Part shown: piece by piece, positions 6,844 through 14,563 of the stretch
Layout: the number at the start of each line of letters is the position of its first letter
Numbering within the stretch: position 1 is the first letter of the stretch
NCBI RefSeq assembly: GCF_042433085.1
Contig: NZ_JBHLWA010000015.1
Location: forward strand, 1-20,431
Reading direction: 5' to 3'
Length of the DNA: 20,431 nt
Source: Gallibacterium melopsittaci
GTDB taxonomy: Bacteria > Pseudomonadota > Gammaproteobacteria > Enterobacterales > Pasteurellaceae
Notes under the pieces: generated by a model
What the model was told of the DNA's origin: nothing
Seen by the model: the letters and a program-made list of their open reading frames with translations, nothing else
The model's database searches: none
Translations under genes and position numbers: made by a program

Positions 6844-9762
6844 TTACTCTTTGTTACTAATAATGACGCGTAAGCTATCTAAACGCCAACTTGCAGCATT
6901 GAGTTGCTGTAAGGATTGTTCGATCAGCTGTTCTAGCTGAGTAATTTCGTCAGGGCGAATATTCTTATTCACAGCTTGCAAGGCGGTTAAACGATTTAAT
7001 TCTGCATATAATGTTTTATCTGCATTCTCGATTGCTTGTTGGATGATTTCATTGGCTTGTGGTGCAATGAGCTCTTGTGAGTGCTTAATTAAACGCTCAA
7101 CATCTGCTTTTGTCATTTTAACCATTTTATTCGCCACATTTTTATTAATTGGTTTCAGCTGTTTTTCTAATCCTTTGAATGAAACCTGTGGCGCAAGATT
7201 ATTCCCTTTAATATCCAATAATAAACGTACTGGTGTTGGTGGCAAGAAGCGAGTTAATTGTAATGATTTCGGTGCCTGTGCTTCGACTACATAGATTAAC
7301 TCAAGTAATAATGTGCCTGCGGGTAAACCTTTATGTGGTAACAGGCTTACAGCCGTTTTACCAATATCACCAGAGGTAATTAAATCAATACCGTTGCGAA
7401 CCATAGGATGATCCCAAGTGAGGAATTCTACATCTTCACGAGCTAAAGCGAGTTGACGATTAAAGGTAACGGTAGAACCATCTTCTTTTAAACCGGGGAA
7501 ATCAGGGACAAGCATATGGCCTGTTGGTTGAATAACAATGGAATCTTCACCTAAATCCTCTTGTTCTAAACCAATAACATCAAAGAGATTTAAGCAGAAA
7601 TTGACTAAGTCAACTTGGCCATCTTGTTGTTCAATATCGGCTGCAAGTTGTTGGGCAGCTTCACCGCCATTAGAATTTAATTCTAAGAGGCGATCTCGCC
7701 CTTGTTCTAATTCTTGTTGTAAAGTCGCTTTATCTTTGGCAACGGCTTCAATAAATTGGTTGAATTCAGCAAGATTAATTTCTGCATTATTCAAGAAACT
7801 TTGTAACTGTTTGCCATATTTCGCAAATAAAGTTGCTCCCATTGGGCAGGTTTGTTCAAATGCTCCAAGTCCTTGTTGATACCAATCCATAAGAACCATT
7901 TGTGCAGTATTGTTGAAATAAGGGACGTAAATTTGGATATCTTTATTTTGTCCAATACGATCCAAACGACCAATGGATTGTTCTAATACATCAGGATTGA
8001 GTGGTAGATTAAACAATACTAACCGACTGGCAAACTGGAAGTTTCGCCCTTCAGAACCAATGCTAGAACTGAGTAAAACTTTAGCACCATCTTCTTGTTG
8101 CGCAAAATAAGCGGCAGCACGGTCACGTTCCATAATGGACATTTTTTCGTGGAATACTGCAGATCGAATCCCCTCTTTTTCACGCAGAATTTTTTCCAGT
8201 TGTAGTACGGTGCTAGTTTGTTGACAGATAACTAATACTTTCTCTTGAGTATGATTCTTTAAAAAGGTAAATAGCCATTCAATACGAGGGTCAAATTCCC
8301 ACCATGCCGCATCGTGATTGAACTGTTGGAAAATCATCTCAGGATATAACGCATCTTGGTTGCTGTTTTGATTTAATAAGTTGGCTACCTTTTGCGCGTT
8401 GGCATACTGTTTCGGTAATTCTAATTTAACCTGATGCAAAATACGTTTTGGGAAACCTTTAACCGCTTGGCGGGTATTACGGAAGAGCAGACGACTTGTG
8501 CCATGACGATCAACTAAATTTGCCATCAGTTCGTTTTTCGCTTCACGAATTTGTTCAGGATGGCTATTGGCACTATTAATTACGCGAAGTAATGGTTCGA
8601 TATCTTGTTCCGATAAGAGTTCTGTGAGAATGTTTTGTTCATCATTCGTTAATTTATGATCAGATAACAAACTATTCACGGCATCAGCGACTGGACGGTA
8701 ATGAGCTTGTTCATCCACAAAGGCTTGATAATCATAGAAACGGTTTGGATCTAACAGACGTAAACGTGCAAAATGGCTTTCCTGTCCTAGTTGCTCAGGG
8801 GTTGCGGTTAACAGTAAAACGGAAGCTGTTTGTGTGGCTAACTTTTCCACAAAAGAGTAAGCCTCGCTTGGTGCATCAACGTGCCATTGTAAATGGTGAG
8901 CTTCATCGACAATGAGCATATCCCATTGTGCTTCAATCGCCTCTTGCATCCGATTTTGCTGCGTGATTAACCAATCTAATGAACAAATCACTAATGATTC
9001 ACTTTCAAATGGATTAACTTTAATACTACGTCCATCTTCATCTTTGCGATCGAAATCTTGGCAACGTTCTTCATCAAATAGTGAAAAATTGAGATTAAAA
9101 CGGCGTAACATCTCAACTAGCCATTGGTGCTGCAATGTTTCAGGAACTAAAATCAAGACACGCTCAACACGTCCAGAGAAGAGCTGTTGTTGTAGAATCA
9201 TTCCTGCTTCTAATGTTTTACCTAAACCAACTTCATCTGCGAGTAAGACGCGTGGTGATAAACGGCGACCCACTTCTTGTGCAATATGTAATTGATGTGG
9301 AATTAAACTCGCACGGGTACCACGCAGACCACGCAATGGTGATTGGAATTGTTGCTGTTGATGTTGTAAGGCTTGATAGCGTAATGAAAAACGATCATTA
9401 CGATCAATTTGAGCTGAAAAGAGGCGATCTTGCGGTTTACTAAAGGTAATTTGATGAGCAAGTTCTAATTCTTTAATCACCACTTCTTCATTAGTTGTTA
9501 AATTTTTAGCCAGATATAAGGCGACACCGTGATTTTCCATTACATCAAGCACTTCTGCTTGCCATCCTTCATGATGGCTAATAATGTCACCAACTTGAAA
9601 CAACACTCTTGTCATCGGGGCAACTGCAACAGAATATACACGGGTTTCATTTGCAGCTGGGAATAAAAAAGTAACAGTACGGTTATCGACTGCAGTAACT
9701 AATCCCAATCCTAGGTTATTTTCACTTTCACTAATCCAACGTTGTCCAATGGTAAATGACAT
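6844..9762 (-). CDS. rapA: RNA polymerase-associated SWI2/SNF2 ATPase RapA (HepA)
   Basis: The 972-residue protein (968 in E. coli) is RapA, which binds core RNA polymerase and uses ATP to free stalled polymerase so that it can be reused. The N-terminal 1-105 region corresponds to the Tudor-like polymerase-binding domains. The helicase-like core follows: Walker A DEVGLGKT at 176-183, Walker B VDEAHH with DEAH at 286-289, motif III LLTATPEQ at about 317-324, and motif VI QSIGRLDRIGQ in the second RecA lobe. A long, partly coiled-coil C-terminal part, rich in Gln and Glu, ends at residue 972. Only a weak purine-rich stretch precedes the ATG. It reads into rluA. No inactivating change is visible. 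Confidence 0.96.
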   Translation of the reverse strand: MSFTIGQRWISESENNLGLGLVTAVDNRTVTFLFPAANETRVYSVAVAPMTRVLFQVGDIISHHEGWQAEVLDVMENHGVALYLAKNLTTNEEVVIKELELAHQITFSKPQDRLFSAQIDRNDRFSLRYQALQHQQQQFQSPLRGLRGTRASLIPHQLHIAQEVGRRLSPRVLLADEVGLGKTLEAGMILQQQLFSGRVERVLILVPETLQHQWLVEMLRRFNLNFSLFDEERCQDFDRKDEDGRSIKVNPFESESLVICSLDWLITQQNRMQEAIEAQWDMLIVDEAHHLQWHVDAPSEAYSFVEKLATQTASVLLLTATPEQLGQESHFARLRLLDPNRFYDYQAFVDEQAHYRPVADAVNSLLSDHKLTNDEQNILTELLSEQDIEPLLRVINSANSHPEQIREAKNELMANLVDRHGTSRLLFRNTRQAVKGFPKRILHQVKLELPKQYANAQKVANLLNQNSNQDALYPEMIFQQFNHDAAWWEFDPRIEWLFTFLKNHTQEKVLVICQQTSTVLQLEKILREKEGIRSAVFHEKMSIMERDRAAAYFAQQEDGAKVLLSSSIGSEGRNFQFASRLVLFNLPLNPDVLEQSIGRLDRIGQNKDIQIYVPYFNNTAQMVLMDWYQQGLGAFEQTCPMGATLFAKYGKQLQSFLNNAEINLAEFNQFIEAVAKDKATLQQELEQGRDRLLELNSNGGEAAQQLAADIEQQDGQVDLVNFCLNLFDVIGLEQEDLGEDSIVIQPTGHMLVPDFPGLKEDGSTVTFNRQLALAREDVEFLTWDHPMVRNGIDLITSGDIGKTAVSLLPHKGLPAGTLLLELIYVVEAQAPKSLQLTRFLPPTPVRLLLDIKGNNLAPQVSFKGLEKQLKPINKNVANKMVKMTKADVERLIKHSQELIAPQANEIIQQAIENADKTLYAELNRLTALQAVNKNIRPDEITQLEQLIEQSLQQLNAASWRLDSLRVIISNKE

Positions 9763-10105
9763 AGTTTATGTTCTTCTCTTGTTTGTATTAATCAATCATA
9801 AAAATAAGCGCGGATTTTACTCTGAATAGCTAGGAATTCCAAAGGGTTTAGCTGTTTTATTTAGGTTTAGAAGAAGATTTATTTCTATTGAAAGCGTTGT
9901 TGATTCTGTAGCCTAGATATTAGATTTTTAACAAACTATTGTGATTTTTGTGGCATAAGCTCATTTTTTAGTAGGGAATTTTTCTTTATAAAGAAGGTAA
10001 AAGCTACATTTTTCTTTTGTTTTTTCAATTTTAAAATAAAAATAGTGCATATCCATTTCGGAATGGGTAGAATGAGTTTTTCAAAAAATCCCAATGGGAG
10101 GGGAA
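9763..10105. other. AT-rich intergenic region between rapA and pnuC
   Basis: This 343-base region separates the divergent rapA and pnuC genes and has no plausible coding frame. It contains a perfect 14-base palindrome, TTCTTTATAAAGAA, at 9982-9995, a CRP-like half site (TGTGA at 9940-9944 with a poor second half), several A/T tracts, and the pnuC leader hairpins at 10050-10103. I could not identify a convincing -35/-10 pair for either gene; TATAAA at 9987-9992 inside the palindrome is a weak -10 candidate for pnuC. Confidence 0.6.
10050..10103 (+). promoter_or_regulatory. pnuC 5' leader with hairpins reaching the ribosome binding site
   Basis: An 8-bp stem (10050-10057 with 10062-10069, one G-U pair) closes a TCGG loop. 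Twenty bases later TCCC (10089-10092) can pair with GGGA (10096-10099), which is part of the Shine-Dalgarno GGGAGGGG. The six-base string AATGGG occurs in both hairpins (10062-10067 and 10093-10098), so the CCATT at 10053-10057 could pair with either copy, the second choice covering the ribosome binding site. A translational switch is possible but inferred only from complementarity. Confidence 0.35.
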
Positions 10106-10783
10106 ATGTTTACACTTAAAGATCTCCAACAAGAGTTTTTTGGCGGTTGGACAAAATTCGAGGTATTTTGGCTTATACTTTTCTTAGCATTACAAATTGG
10201 TACTTATATTTATCAACCTGATTCATTGCTAGCAATGATTTCAGGTATTGCGGGTATTTTGTGCGTGGTATTTGCGGGTAAAGGGAAAATTAGTAACTAT
10301 CTCTTTGGCTTAATTTTTGCGTACACTTATTTTTATGTAGCATGGGATAATAAATTTTATGGTGAAATGACTACGACACTTTATGTTTATATTCCAGCAC
10401 AATTTATCGGTTATTTCCTCTGGAAAGCCAATATGCAAAAAGATGCTGAGGGTGAAAGTGTGGTCGCAAAAGCACTTGATTTCAAAGGTTGGTTAGTCAC
10501 TATCGTAAGTATTGCAGTTTGTTCCGCATTATTTATTGCGTTTTTAAAAACAACGGATGGAAACTCCGTTATTCTCGATGGGGTAACTACTGTTATGGTG
10601 ATTGCAGCGCAATTATTGATGATTTTACGTTATCGTGAACAGTGGATACTTTGGATTGTGATTAATGTACTTTCCATTATTTTATGGGCAGAGACTGCAG
10701 CAATGTATATTATGTATGGTGCATATTTATTGAACTCCCTCTACGGTTATTACAATTGGACTAAATTAGCAAAACAGGCATAG
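10106..10783 (+). CDS. pnuC: Nicotinamide riboside/NMN transporter PnuC
   Basis: The 225-residue membrane protein matches PnuC, which moves nicotinamide riboside (historically nicotinamide mononucleotide) into the cytoplasm by facilitated diffusion; phosphorylation by NadR then traps it for NAD synthesis. In Haemophilus-type bacteria that need V-factor this uptake is essential. Seven or eight hydrophobic segments run from about residue 20 to 214, with family blocks KISNYLFGLIFAYTYFYVAW, YIPAQFIGYFLW and the C-terminal YGYYNWTKL. The ATG at 10106 follows GGGAGGGG; the in-frame ATG at 10094 would put that ribosome binding site inside the gene and is rejected. It is a single-gene unit closed by a strong terminator. 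The leader has possible regulatory hairpins. Confidence 0.94.
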   Translation: MFTLKDLQQEFFGGWTKFEVFWLILFLALQIGTYIYQPDSLLAMISGIAGILCVVFAGKGKISNYLFGLIFAYTYFYVAWDNKFYGEMTTTLYVYIPAQFIGYFLWKANMQKDAEGESVVAKALDFKGWLVTIVSIAVCSALFIAFLKTTDGNSVILDGVTTVMVIAAQLLMILRYREQWILWIVINVLSIILWAETAAMYIMYGAYLLNSLYGYYNWTKLAKQA

Positions 10784-10806
10784 TTGTTTGTAAGATACTT
10801 AGTGAG

Positions 10807-10841
10807 AAAAACGCTTATTCTTCGTTGAATAAGCGTTTTTT
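10807..10841. terminator. Bidirectional Rho-independent terminator between pnuC and hslO
   Basis: ACGCTTATTC (10811-10820) and GAATAAGCGT (10827-10836) form a perfect 10-bp stem around TTCGTT. The stem is flanked by four A on the left and continues into six T on the right, so it terminates pnuC (plus) and, read in reverse, hslO (minus, stop at 10851). Confidence 0.9.
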
Positions 10842-10850
10842 GTTGGTTGA

Positions 10851-11726
10851 TTAATGTAGGCTTTGTTGTTTAATTTCTCTTACTTTTTGTTCAGTGAAAA
10901 TATAGTGTTTGCCACAACATTCACACTGAATATCTAACTCTGGTTTTTCCGCAAAAATTTCAGTAATTTCTTCTTCCGAAAGTAAGCTGATTGCACCTGC
11001 AGAACGCTCTTCAGAACAACCACAGAAAAATTCTGTGGTATGTGGAGGATAAATTTCTACCGTTTCTTCGTGATATAAACGATATAACATCTCTTCTGCG
11101 GTCAAACCAAATAACTCTTCGTCTTTTACTGTTGCGGTTAAGGTGGCAAGATGATCAAAGTCATCAGGTGAACCTTGTCCATCAGGCATAATTTGTAACA
11201 ACATACCAGCAGCAACGGCTTCACCTTGATATTCACCAAAATGAATAAATAGCTTGGTTTGTAACTGTTCAGAACGAATAAAGTAATCTTCTAAGCATTC
11301 AGTAATAGTTGGTTTATCTAATGCGATGACACCTTGATAACGTTCTCCCTCTTCGGGGATGATAGAAATAACTAATACGGCTTTTCCAACCATATCAGAG
11401 AGGCTCATTTGATCAGTAATGTCGCCTTGTACACGTGCTAATGCACGTAATTGTTGCTGATCATTACCATTGACTAATGCTAATCTCAAAGGTCCATCGC
11501 CTTGGATTTGTACGGTAATGTTTCCTTTAAATTTTAAGGTGGCGGTCAATAAACTGGTTGCGACTAGTAATTCACCAAGCAGATTTTGTACTTTGCGTGG
11601 ATAGTGATGCGTATTAAGGGTTTCAGTAAATGTCTTATTTAAGCGAACCCATTCGCCACGCACTGCACGATTGTTAAATAAAAAACGATAAAGTTTATCG
11701 TTGTCTTGTGTATAAGTCTTTGTCAT
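10851..11726 (-). CDS. hslO: Redox-regulated chaperone Hsp33
   Basis: The 291-residue protein (292 in E. coli) is Hsp33, a cytoplasmic holdase switched on by oxidative or heat stress when its zinc site is oxidised. The zinc ligands are C235-G-C237 and C268-x-x-C271; a fifth cysteine at 270 makes the local sequence CECC, where E. coli has Asp-Tyr between the two ligands. The N-terminal domain carries FNNRAVRGEWV (about 17-27), and the linker region follows at about 180-230. I chose the ATG at 11726, which has TGAGGT eight bases upstream; a TTG at 11756 lies in the predicted promoter -10 and is rejected. It lies 64 bases downstream of nhaA but has its own promoter, and ends at the shared terminator. 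Confidence 0.95.
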   Translation of the reverse strand: MTKTYTQDNDKLYRFLFNNRAVRGEWVRLNKTFTETLNTHHYPRKVQNLLGELLVATSLLTATLKFKGNITVQIQGDGPLRLALVNGNDQQQLRALARVQGDITDQMSLSDMVGKAVLVISIIPEEGERYQGVIALDKPTITECLEDYFIRSEQLQTKLFIHFGEYQGEAVAAGMLLQIMPDGQGSPDDFDHLATLTATVKDEELFGLTAEEMLYRLYHEETVEIYPPHTTEFFCGCSEERSAGAISLLSEEEITEIFAEKPELDIQCECCGKHYIFTEQKVREIKQQSLH

Positions 11727-11754
11727 AAAGTTGTACCTCAAAAAAATCTCTCCC

Positions 11755-11782
11755 AATATAAGGATAGGTTTTAGATTTACAA
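11755..11782 (-). promoter_or_regulatory. Predicted sigma-70 promoter of hslO
   Basis: On the minus strand TTGTAA (11777-11782) and TATATT (11755-11760) are separated by 16 bases. The start near 11748 would give a 22-base leader containing the TGAGGT ribosome binding site. The promoter lies in the 64-base gap after nhaA. Confidence 0.5.
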
Positions 11783-11790
11783 GAGAGTAA

Positions 11791-12966
11791 TTAGTGATTT
11801 TTGGTTATCTGTTTTAGAGTAAAGAAACCTAAAATGGCTGATAATGTGGATGCGGTTAAGATCCCAATTCTTGCCAGAATATTGAGTTCGTGCGCATCTT
11901 GTTCAAAAGCCAAACCTGATAAGAACATAGACATCGTAAACCCAATACCACATAACAGTGAAACGGCAAAAATATGGCGGAAATAAATGCCTTCAGGTAA
12001 CTTAGTTAATTTCATTTTGACCGAGAGATAACTAAAGCCAAATACGCCAATAGGTTTACCAATAAATAATCCAAGTAATACAGCAAATGGGAGTGGTGAA
12101 ACTAAAGTTTGCCAATCAACACCTTGAAATGAAATGCCCGCATTAGCAAAAGCAAATAACGGTAAAATCATAAATGTTACCCAAGGAGCAAGAGCGTGTT
12201 CTACTCTATGAACTAAATTTTCGCCGTTACTTGCTTGGAGGGGAATGGCAAAACCGATAATCACGCCAGCCAAGGTGGCATGTACTCCAGATTTTAATAC
12301 GCACACCCATAAAATAATGCCAACTACGCCGTAAGGTGTCAGTGAACTCACTTTGTAACGATTCAATAAGAATAAAATGAGAATGGAGCAACTTGCCCCA
12401 ATTAATGCCACTGAACCTAATTCACTAGAGAAGAAAAGGGCAATAACGATAATGGCACCTAAGTCATCAATAATGGCTAGGGCTAACAGGAAGATTTTTA
12501 ACGGTAAAGGGACATTTTTACCAACTAAAGCCATAATACCGAGTGCGAATGCAATATCGGTTGCCATCGGGATTGCCCAACCTTTACTTAGTTCAGGTGA
12601 GGTTGAGGTGGCGAAATAGAAAAATAGTGCAGGAACGATCATTCCACCTAAAGCAGCAATAGCAGGAAATAATGCAGTTTTATAATTGGATAGTGATCCT
12701 GTGAAAAGTTCTTTTTTCACTTCTAAACCAATGGATAAAAAGAAAATAGCCATTAAGCCATCATTAATCCAAAGTAATAGGGGTTTGTGTAGGCGAAAAT
12801 CGCCGAATTGAAAGGCAACGATAGTTTTAAGAAATGCTTGATAAAGCTGTGTCGTAGCGGAAAGATTAGCGAAAATAATGGCTAAAAAAGTCGCAAATAA
12901 TAATAGGATACCGCCAGCAGGTTCACTTGTTATGAATTGTTTTAGTCGTTGTGATAGTTTTTGCAT
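11791..12966 (-). CDS. nhaA: Na+/H+ antiporter NhaA
   Basis: The 391-residue protein (388 in E. coli) is the electrogenic NhaA antiporter, which expels one Na+ or Li+ for two H+ and keeps internal pH and sodium in range. The key residues are visible with a constant offset of four from E. coli: Asp137 in ATDIAFALGI, the ion-binding pair Asp167/Asp168 in LAIIDDLGAI, His229 in KSGVHATLAG (pH response) and Lys304 in FIGKPIGV. About twelve hydrophobic helices are present. The ATG at 12966 has GGGAG five bases upstream; the in-frame TTG at 12978 would include that site. hslO follows on the same strand. A 10-base palindrome AAGCTAGCTT lies upstream at 13007-13016; no regulator gene of the NhaR type is nearby. 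Confidence 0.95.
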   Translation of the reverse strand: MQKLSQRLKQFITSEPAGGILLLFATFLAIIFANLSATTQLYQAFLKTIVAFQFGDFRLHKPLLLWINDGLMAIFFLSIGLEVKKELFTGSLSNYKTALFPAIAALGGMIVPALFFYFATSTSPELSKGWAIPMATDIAFALGIMALVGKNVPLPLKIFLLALAIIDDLGAIIVIALFFSSELGSVALIGASCSILILFLLNRYKVSSLTPYGVVGIILWVCVLKSGVHATLAGVIIGFAIPLQASNGENLVHRVEHALAPWVTFMILPLFAFANAGISFQGVDWQTLVSPLPFAVLLGLFIGKPIGVFGFSYLSVKMKLTKLPEGIYFRHIFAVSLLCGIGFTMSMFLSGLAFEQDAHELNILARIGILTASTLSAILGFFTLKQITKNH

Positions 12967-13108
12967 AAGGACTCCCAAAAGCTAAAAGAAAAATAATGTA
13001 ATGAATAAGCTAGCTTGAGATTATGTTATCCAAACGTGTAGCTATTTATTTAAGTGAGAAATTAGTTATACCACATTCTAGGGATGGAGTTTGTGTTATT
13101 TGCTATTA

Positions 13109-13130
13109 CCACCTAGCAATAACTAGGTGG
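13109..13130. other. Stable hairpin between pyrE and nhaA
   Basis: CCACCTAG (13109-13116) and CTAGGTGG (13123-13130) form a perfect 8-bp stem with a CAATAA loop, starting 11 bases after the pyrE stop codon. Neither strand shows a T run after the stem, so it does not fit a standard Rho-independent terminator. It may stabilise the 3' end of the rph-pyrE transcript or mark an element boundary. Confidence 0.5.
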
Positions 13131-13141
13131 CTAGACCATCA

Positions 13142-13783
13142 TTAGATCCCGTATTGTTGCCGATATGCCAACATTTTTGGTAGGAACTGGGCGTATTGTT
13201 CAGACTGTTGTAAATAGGTCAATAGATGTTCAAATGTAATAATCGAACTGACTTGACAGTGATAATCGCGTTCAACTTCTTGAATCGCAGAAAGTTCTCC
13301 TTTCCCTTTTTCTTGTCGATCCAAAGCAATCATCACACCTGCAAGCATAGCATTATTTGCTGCAATTAATTGCATTGATTCACGGATAGCTGTACCTGCG
13401 GTAATGACATCATCAATTAATAACACTTTCCCTTGTAATGGACTACCAATTAAGTTGCCACCTTCACCATGATCTTTGGCTTCTTTGCGATTAAAACAGA
13501 CTGGTTTATTCAAATTGAAATGATGATAAAGGGCGGTTGCAGTAGCAGTTGCAATAGGGATGCCCTTATAAGCAGGGCCAAAAATAACATCATATTCCAG
13601 TTGTTGAGCCTGAATGGCTTCCGCATAGAATTGCCCCAATTTTGCTAAATCTTCACCAGTATTAAATAAACCAGCATTGAAAAAATAAGGACTAATTCGA
13701 CCTGATTTTAAAGTAAACTCACCAAATTTTAATACTTGGCGACTTAACGCAAATTCAATAAATTGTTGTTGATAGGCTTGCAT
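13142..13783 (-). CDS. pyrE: Orotate phosphoribosyltransferase
   Basis: The 213-residue protein (213 in E. coli) joins orotate to PRPP, forming orotidine 5'-phosphate in de novo pyrimidine synthesis. The PRPP-binding motif VLLIDDVITAGTA is at about residues 120-132, and the flexible catalytic loop FNRKEAKDHGEGG at about 97-109. The orotate-binding SGRISPYFFNAG is near the N-terminus. The ATG has AGGAAAG close upstream and lies 11 bases after the rph stop, so both genes share a transcript. In E. coli a UTP-sensing attenuator sits between rph and pyrE; the gap here is too small to hold one, so pyrE must be controlled in another way. Confidence 0.96.
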   Translation of the reverse strand: MQAYQQQFIEFALSRQVLKFGEFTLKSGRISPYFFNAGLFNTGEDLAKLGQFYAEAIQAQQLEYDVIFGPAYKGIPIATATATALYHHFNLNKPVCFNRKEAKDHGEGGNLIGSPLQGKVLLIDDVITAGTAIRESMQLIAANNAMLAGVMIALDRQEKGKGELSAIQEVERDYHCQVSSIITFEHLLTYLQQSEQYAQFLPKMLAYRQQYGI

Positions 13784-13794
13784 TTTCTTTCCTA

Positions 13795-14514
13795 TTAGAC
13801 TTGAGCTAAAGCGGCTTTTTGTGCTTGATTAATTTGTGAAATACCTTGTTTTGCTAATGCAAGTAATTCTAGCAATTCTTCATGGCTAAATGGCTCACCC
13901 TCAGCAGTCCCTTGGATTTCAATCATTTTGCCTTCATCGGTCATCACCACATTCATATCCGTTTCGGCATTAGAATCTTCAATATATTCAAGATCGCATA
14001 CTTTTTGATTATCAACGATACCAACCGAAACCGCTGCAACTAACCCTTTGATTGGGTTTTGGGTAAGTGTGCCATTATCTAAGAGTGTTTGAATCGCATC
14101 ATATAAGGCAACCGCAGCCCCACTGATTGCAGCAGTGCGTGTACCGCCATCTGCTTGAATAACATCACAATCTAACGTGATGGTACGTTCACCAAGTAAG
14201 TTTAAATCAATCATTGCTCGTAAAGAACGACCAATTAAACGTTGGATTTCCATTGTTCGTCCACTTTGTTTACCTTTCGCAGCTTCACGCTGTGTACGGA
14301 CATTGGTTGCACGAGGTAGCATACCGTATTCAGCGGTAATCCAACCTTGATTTTGTCCTTTTAGAAAACGAGGTACAGAATCTTCAATAGTTGCATTACA
14401 TAGCACTTTGGTATCACCAAATTCGATTAATACTGATCCTTCGGCATGCTTGGTATAGTGGCGGGTAATTTTAATTGGACGCATTGCATCAGTTGCACGA
14501 TCATTTGGACGCAT
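13795..14514 (-). CDS. rph: Ribonuclease PH
   Basis: The 239-residue protein closely follows E. coli RNase PH in its intact form (238 residues). It is a phosphorolytic 3'-5' exonuclease that trims tRNA precursors and helps degrade structured RNA as a hexamer. Conserved blocks include HAEGSVLIEFGDTKVLC, the phosphate-binding GKQSGRTMEIQRLIGRSLRA, the active-site region LDCDVIQADGGTRTAAISGA and ETDMNVVM. The ATG has GGAG 11 bases upstream, a rather long spacing. It is the first gene of the rph-pyrE operon and starts 49 bases after the end of mltF. There is no frameshift of the kind known from E. coli K-12. Confidence 0.96.
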   Translation of the reverse strand: MRPNDRATDAMRPIKITRHYTKHAEGSVLIEFGDTKVLCNATIEDSVPRFLKGQNQGWITAEYGMLPRATNVRTQREAAKGKQSGRTMEIQRLIGRSLRAMIDLNLLGERTITLDCDVIQADGGTRTAAISGAAVALYDAIQTLLDNGTLTQNPIKGLVAAVSVGIVDNQKVCDLEYIEDSNAETDMNVVMTDEGKMIEIQGTAEGEPFSHEELLELLALAKQGISQINQAQKAALAQV

Positions 14515-14551
14515 AATAGATAAATCTCCAAGTTAGCAAAAAATAAAAGAA

Positions 14552-14560
14552 ATTTTAGCA
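14552..14560 (-). promoter_or_regulatory. Possible extended -10 promoter of rph-pyrE
   Basis: On the minus strand TGC directly precedes TAAAAT (14552-14557), an extended -10 element. I see no good -35. It lies between the mltF stop and the rph start; readthrough from mltF could also transcribe the operon, since no terminator is present between them. Confidence 0.35.
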
Positions 14561-14563
14561 CAA

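Noticed and set aside
9940..9955. CRP binding site upstream of pnuC
   Set aside because: Only the first half (TGTGA) matches; the second half, TGGCA, agrees poorly with TCACA. Kept only as a remark.
10094..10105. Upstream ATG as the pnuC start
   Set aside because: It would place the strong GGGAGGGG ribosome binding site within the coding region.
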